Assembly: GCA_002796165.1 (NCBI GenBank)
Contig: PCWF01000043.1
Location: 1-15,448 of the forward strand
Length of the DNA: 15,448 nt
Source of the DNA: Nitrospinae bacterium CG11_big_fil_rev_8_21_14_0_20_56_8
GTDB lineage: Bacteria; Nitrospinota; Nitrospinia; Nitrospinales; VA-1
Reading direction: 5' to 3'
Position numbers and translations under genes: made by a program. Of the stretch, positions 14,613-15,448 are shown in pieces (position 1 is the stretch's first letter; each line of letters begins with the position of its first letter). The notes under the pieces were generated by a model. It searched no databases. It had not been told where the DNA came from and was given only the letters and a program-made list of their open reading frames with translations.

Positions 14613-14960
14613 CTAAATAATTTCCAACACCTTTTCCGGCGGACGGCCGATGGCCGCCTTGCCGTTGGCCACCACGATGGGCCGCTCGATCAGGATGGGG
14701 TGCTTCACCATGAAACCGATCAACTCCTCATCGGTGAGGGAGGGGTGGTCGAGTCCGCATGCGGCGTACTCGTCTTCCTTCGTGCGCAGGAGGTCGCGGG
14801 CCTTCAGCCCCAGTTGCGCGAGAATCTCCCGGAGCTTCTGCGCCGACGGCGGGACCTTGAGATATTCGACGACGACCGGCGCGATGCCCTGCCCTTCAAG
14901 CAACGCCAGCGTCTGGCACGATTTGGAACACTCCGGATTGTGATAGATGGTCACGGACAT
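14613..14960 (-). CDS. arsC: ArsC-family (glutaredoxin-type) arsenate reductase
   Basis: 115 aa, the usual length for the ArsC/YffB/Spx-like family. Cys11 in YHNPECSKSC is the catalytic cysteine. Arg59 (LLRTKE), Arg93 (LIERPIVV) and Arg106 (IGRPPEKVL) match by position the three arginines of plasmid R773 ArsC that bind oxyanion, offset by one. Together they support reduction of arsenate to arsenite using glutathione/glutaredoxin. Odd: residue 15 is Cys rather than the common Arg or similar, giving C-x3-C. No arsR, arsB or acr3 gene is nearby, so arsenic resistance as the true role is uncertain, and chromosomal relatives often have unknown substrates. ATG 14960 lacks a strong ribosome site. 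Confidence 0.85.
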   Translation of the reverse strand: MSVTIYHNPECSKSCQTLALLEGQGIAPVVVEYLKVPPSAQKLREILAQLGLKARDLLRTKEDEYAACGLDHPSLTDEELIGFMVKHPILIERPIVVANGKAAIGRPPEKVLEII

Positions 14961-15145
14961 GATTTAATTTTCGTTCGGGTGATGGAATGGGAAGTTATTT
15001 CTTACCATTGTACCCCTTTGCGCCGGAAAAGGAGAGCGGTCCGGAAAAATTTCCGCAACCACGCGCGGGGTGTTAAAAAGGGCAGGCCTGCGGATGGACG
15101 AATCCGTAAATTGGGAAATATTTGAAACTCCCCATTAATAAAAAG

Positions 15146-15174
15146 TTGAAATTTGGGGCGAAATCCGGTTAAAT
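15146..15174 (+). promoter_or_regulatory. Candidate sigma-70 promoter for tRNA-Thr
   Basis: TTGAAA (15146-15151), a 17-bp spacer and TTAAAT (15169-15174) lie about 30 bp before the first tRNA base, in good position for transcription starting near 15181. The -35 matches 5 of 6 and the -10 four of 6. Confidence 0.5.
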
Positions 15175-15204
15175 TTCCTTTTCCTTCCCAACCGCGACCC
15201 AAAC

Positions 15205-15279
<75 letters not shown>

Positions 15280-15407
15280 GTCCGTCCCACGGAAAGGGAG
15301 TAAAAAACCCGCTATCCCCTGACGAATTGTAAAAATCTTCCAGACTTCGCAATCAATGACCCGTTTTGCCCTGGCGGAGCCGTATTCTTCGTTGGTTTTT
15401 CGAGCAC

Positions 15408-15437
15408 CCCTCCCAACCTCCCCTTGTTAAGGAGAGC
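15408..15437. repeat. Dispersed CCCCTCCCAACCTCCCC-type repeat
   Basis: CCCCTCCCAACCTCCCCTTG followed by TTAAGGAGAG forms an imperfect hairpin (CTCCCCTT with AAGGAGAG, one mismatch) and resembles the CT-rich palindrome at 4714-4790. The window ends shortly after. The bases between the tRNA and this repeat (15280-15407) show no gene or clear terminator. Confidence 0.5.
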
Positions 15438-15448
15438 TTTGCATAAGT

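Noticed and set aside
15002..15202. Minus-strand frame of 66 codons before the tRNA
   Set aside because: No ribosome site or domain, and it overlaps the candidate tRNA promoter; judged to be chance.

Overview
The window looks like chromosomal DNA of a free-living Gram-negative bacterium, moderately GC-rich in its genes and AT-rich in some gaps. The diderm envelope genes (BON-domain and other small predicted lipoproteins, a SYLF protein, a periplasmic c-type cytochrome), the sigma-54 activator, the many sensor kinases and the dispersed intergenic palindromes resemble what is known from Nitrospinota, Nitrospirota or deltaproteobacteria-like lineages. That placement is an inference from gene content, not from a marker gene.

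Layout. 1-401 (-): N-terminus of a membrane protein, probably a sensor kinase or related signalling protein, running off the left edge and too incomplete to have a stop. 402-841: AT-rich gap containing what may be the 3' remnant of an outer-membrane protein gene. 842-4610 (+): a two-gene signalling unit, a CHASE-domain hybrid histidine kinase followed by a soluble receiver-histidine kinase that starts at TTG. 4611-4810: GC-rich palindromes between convergent genes. 4811-6139 (-): a periplasmic redox pair, a cupredoxin-like/carboxypeptidase-regulatory-domain protein followed by a mono-haem cytochrome c. 6140-7438: about 1.3 kb holding one possible 64-codon gene and a dense cluster of dispersed repeats. 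7439-8815 (-): NtrC-type sigma-54 response regulator, divergent from 8990-10570 (+), a lipase-maturation-factor-like membrane protein. 10636-11451 (-): exported Sel1-repeat protein. 11655-13210 (+): envelope cluster of a tiny Lys/Glu/Ala-rich predicted lipoprotein, a double-BON lipoprotein and a SYLF protein. 13286-14491 (+): DUF3095 protein with cyclase-like motifs. 14613-14960 (-): ArsC-type arsenate reductase, with a degenerate copy of its own 3' end just beyond its stop. 15205-15279 (+): tRNA-Thr(CGT). The last 170 bases hold a partial dispersed repeat and no gene.

Functionally the window is mixed: signal transduction (three or four two-component proteins), periplasmic electron transfer, and envelope maintenance. 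The most interesting points are the cupredoxin/cytochrome pair, the repeat family that occurs in both a 530-bp composite and a compact palindrome 4 kb away, the arsC tail duplication, the DUF3095 protein with a class III cyclase-like Asp pair, and the bacterial LMF homologue beside a sigma-54 regulator. I see no CRISPR array, transposase, phage gene or clear defence system.
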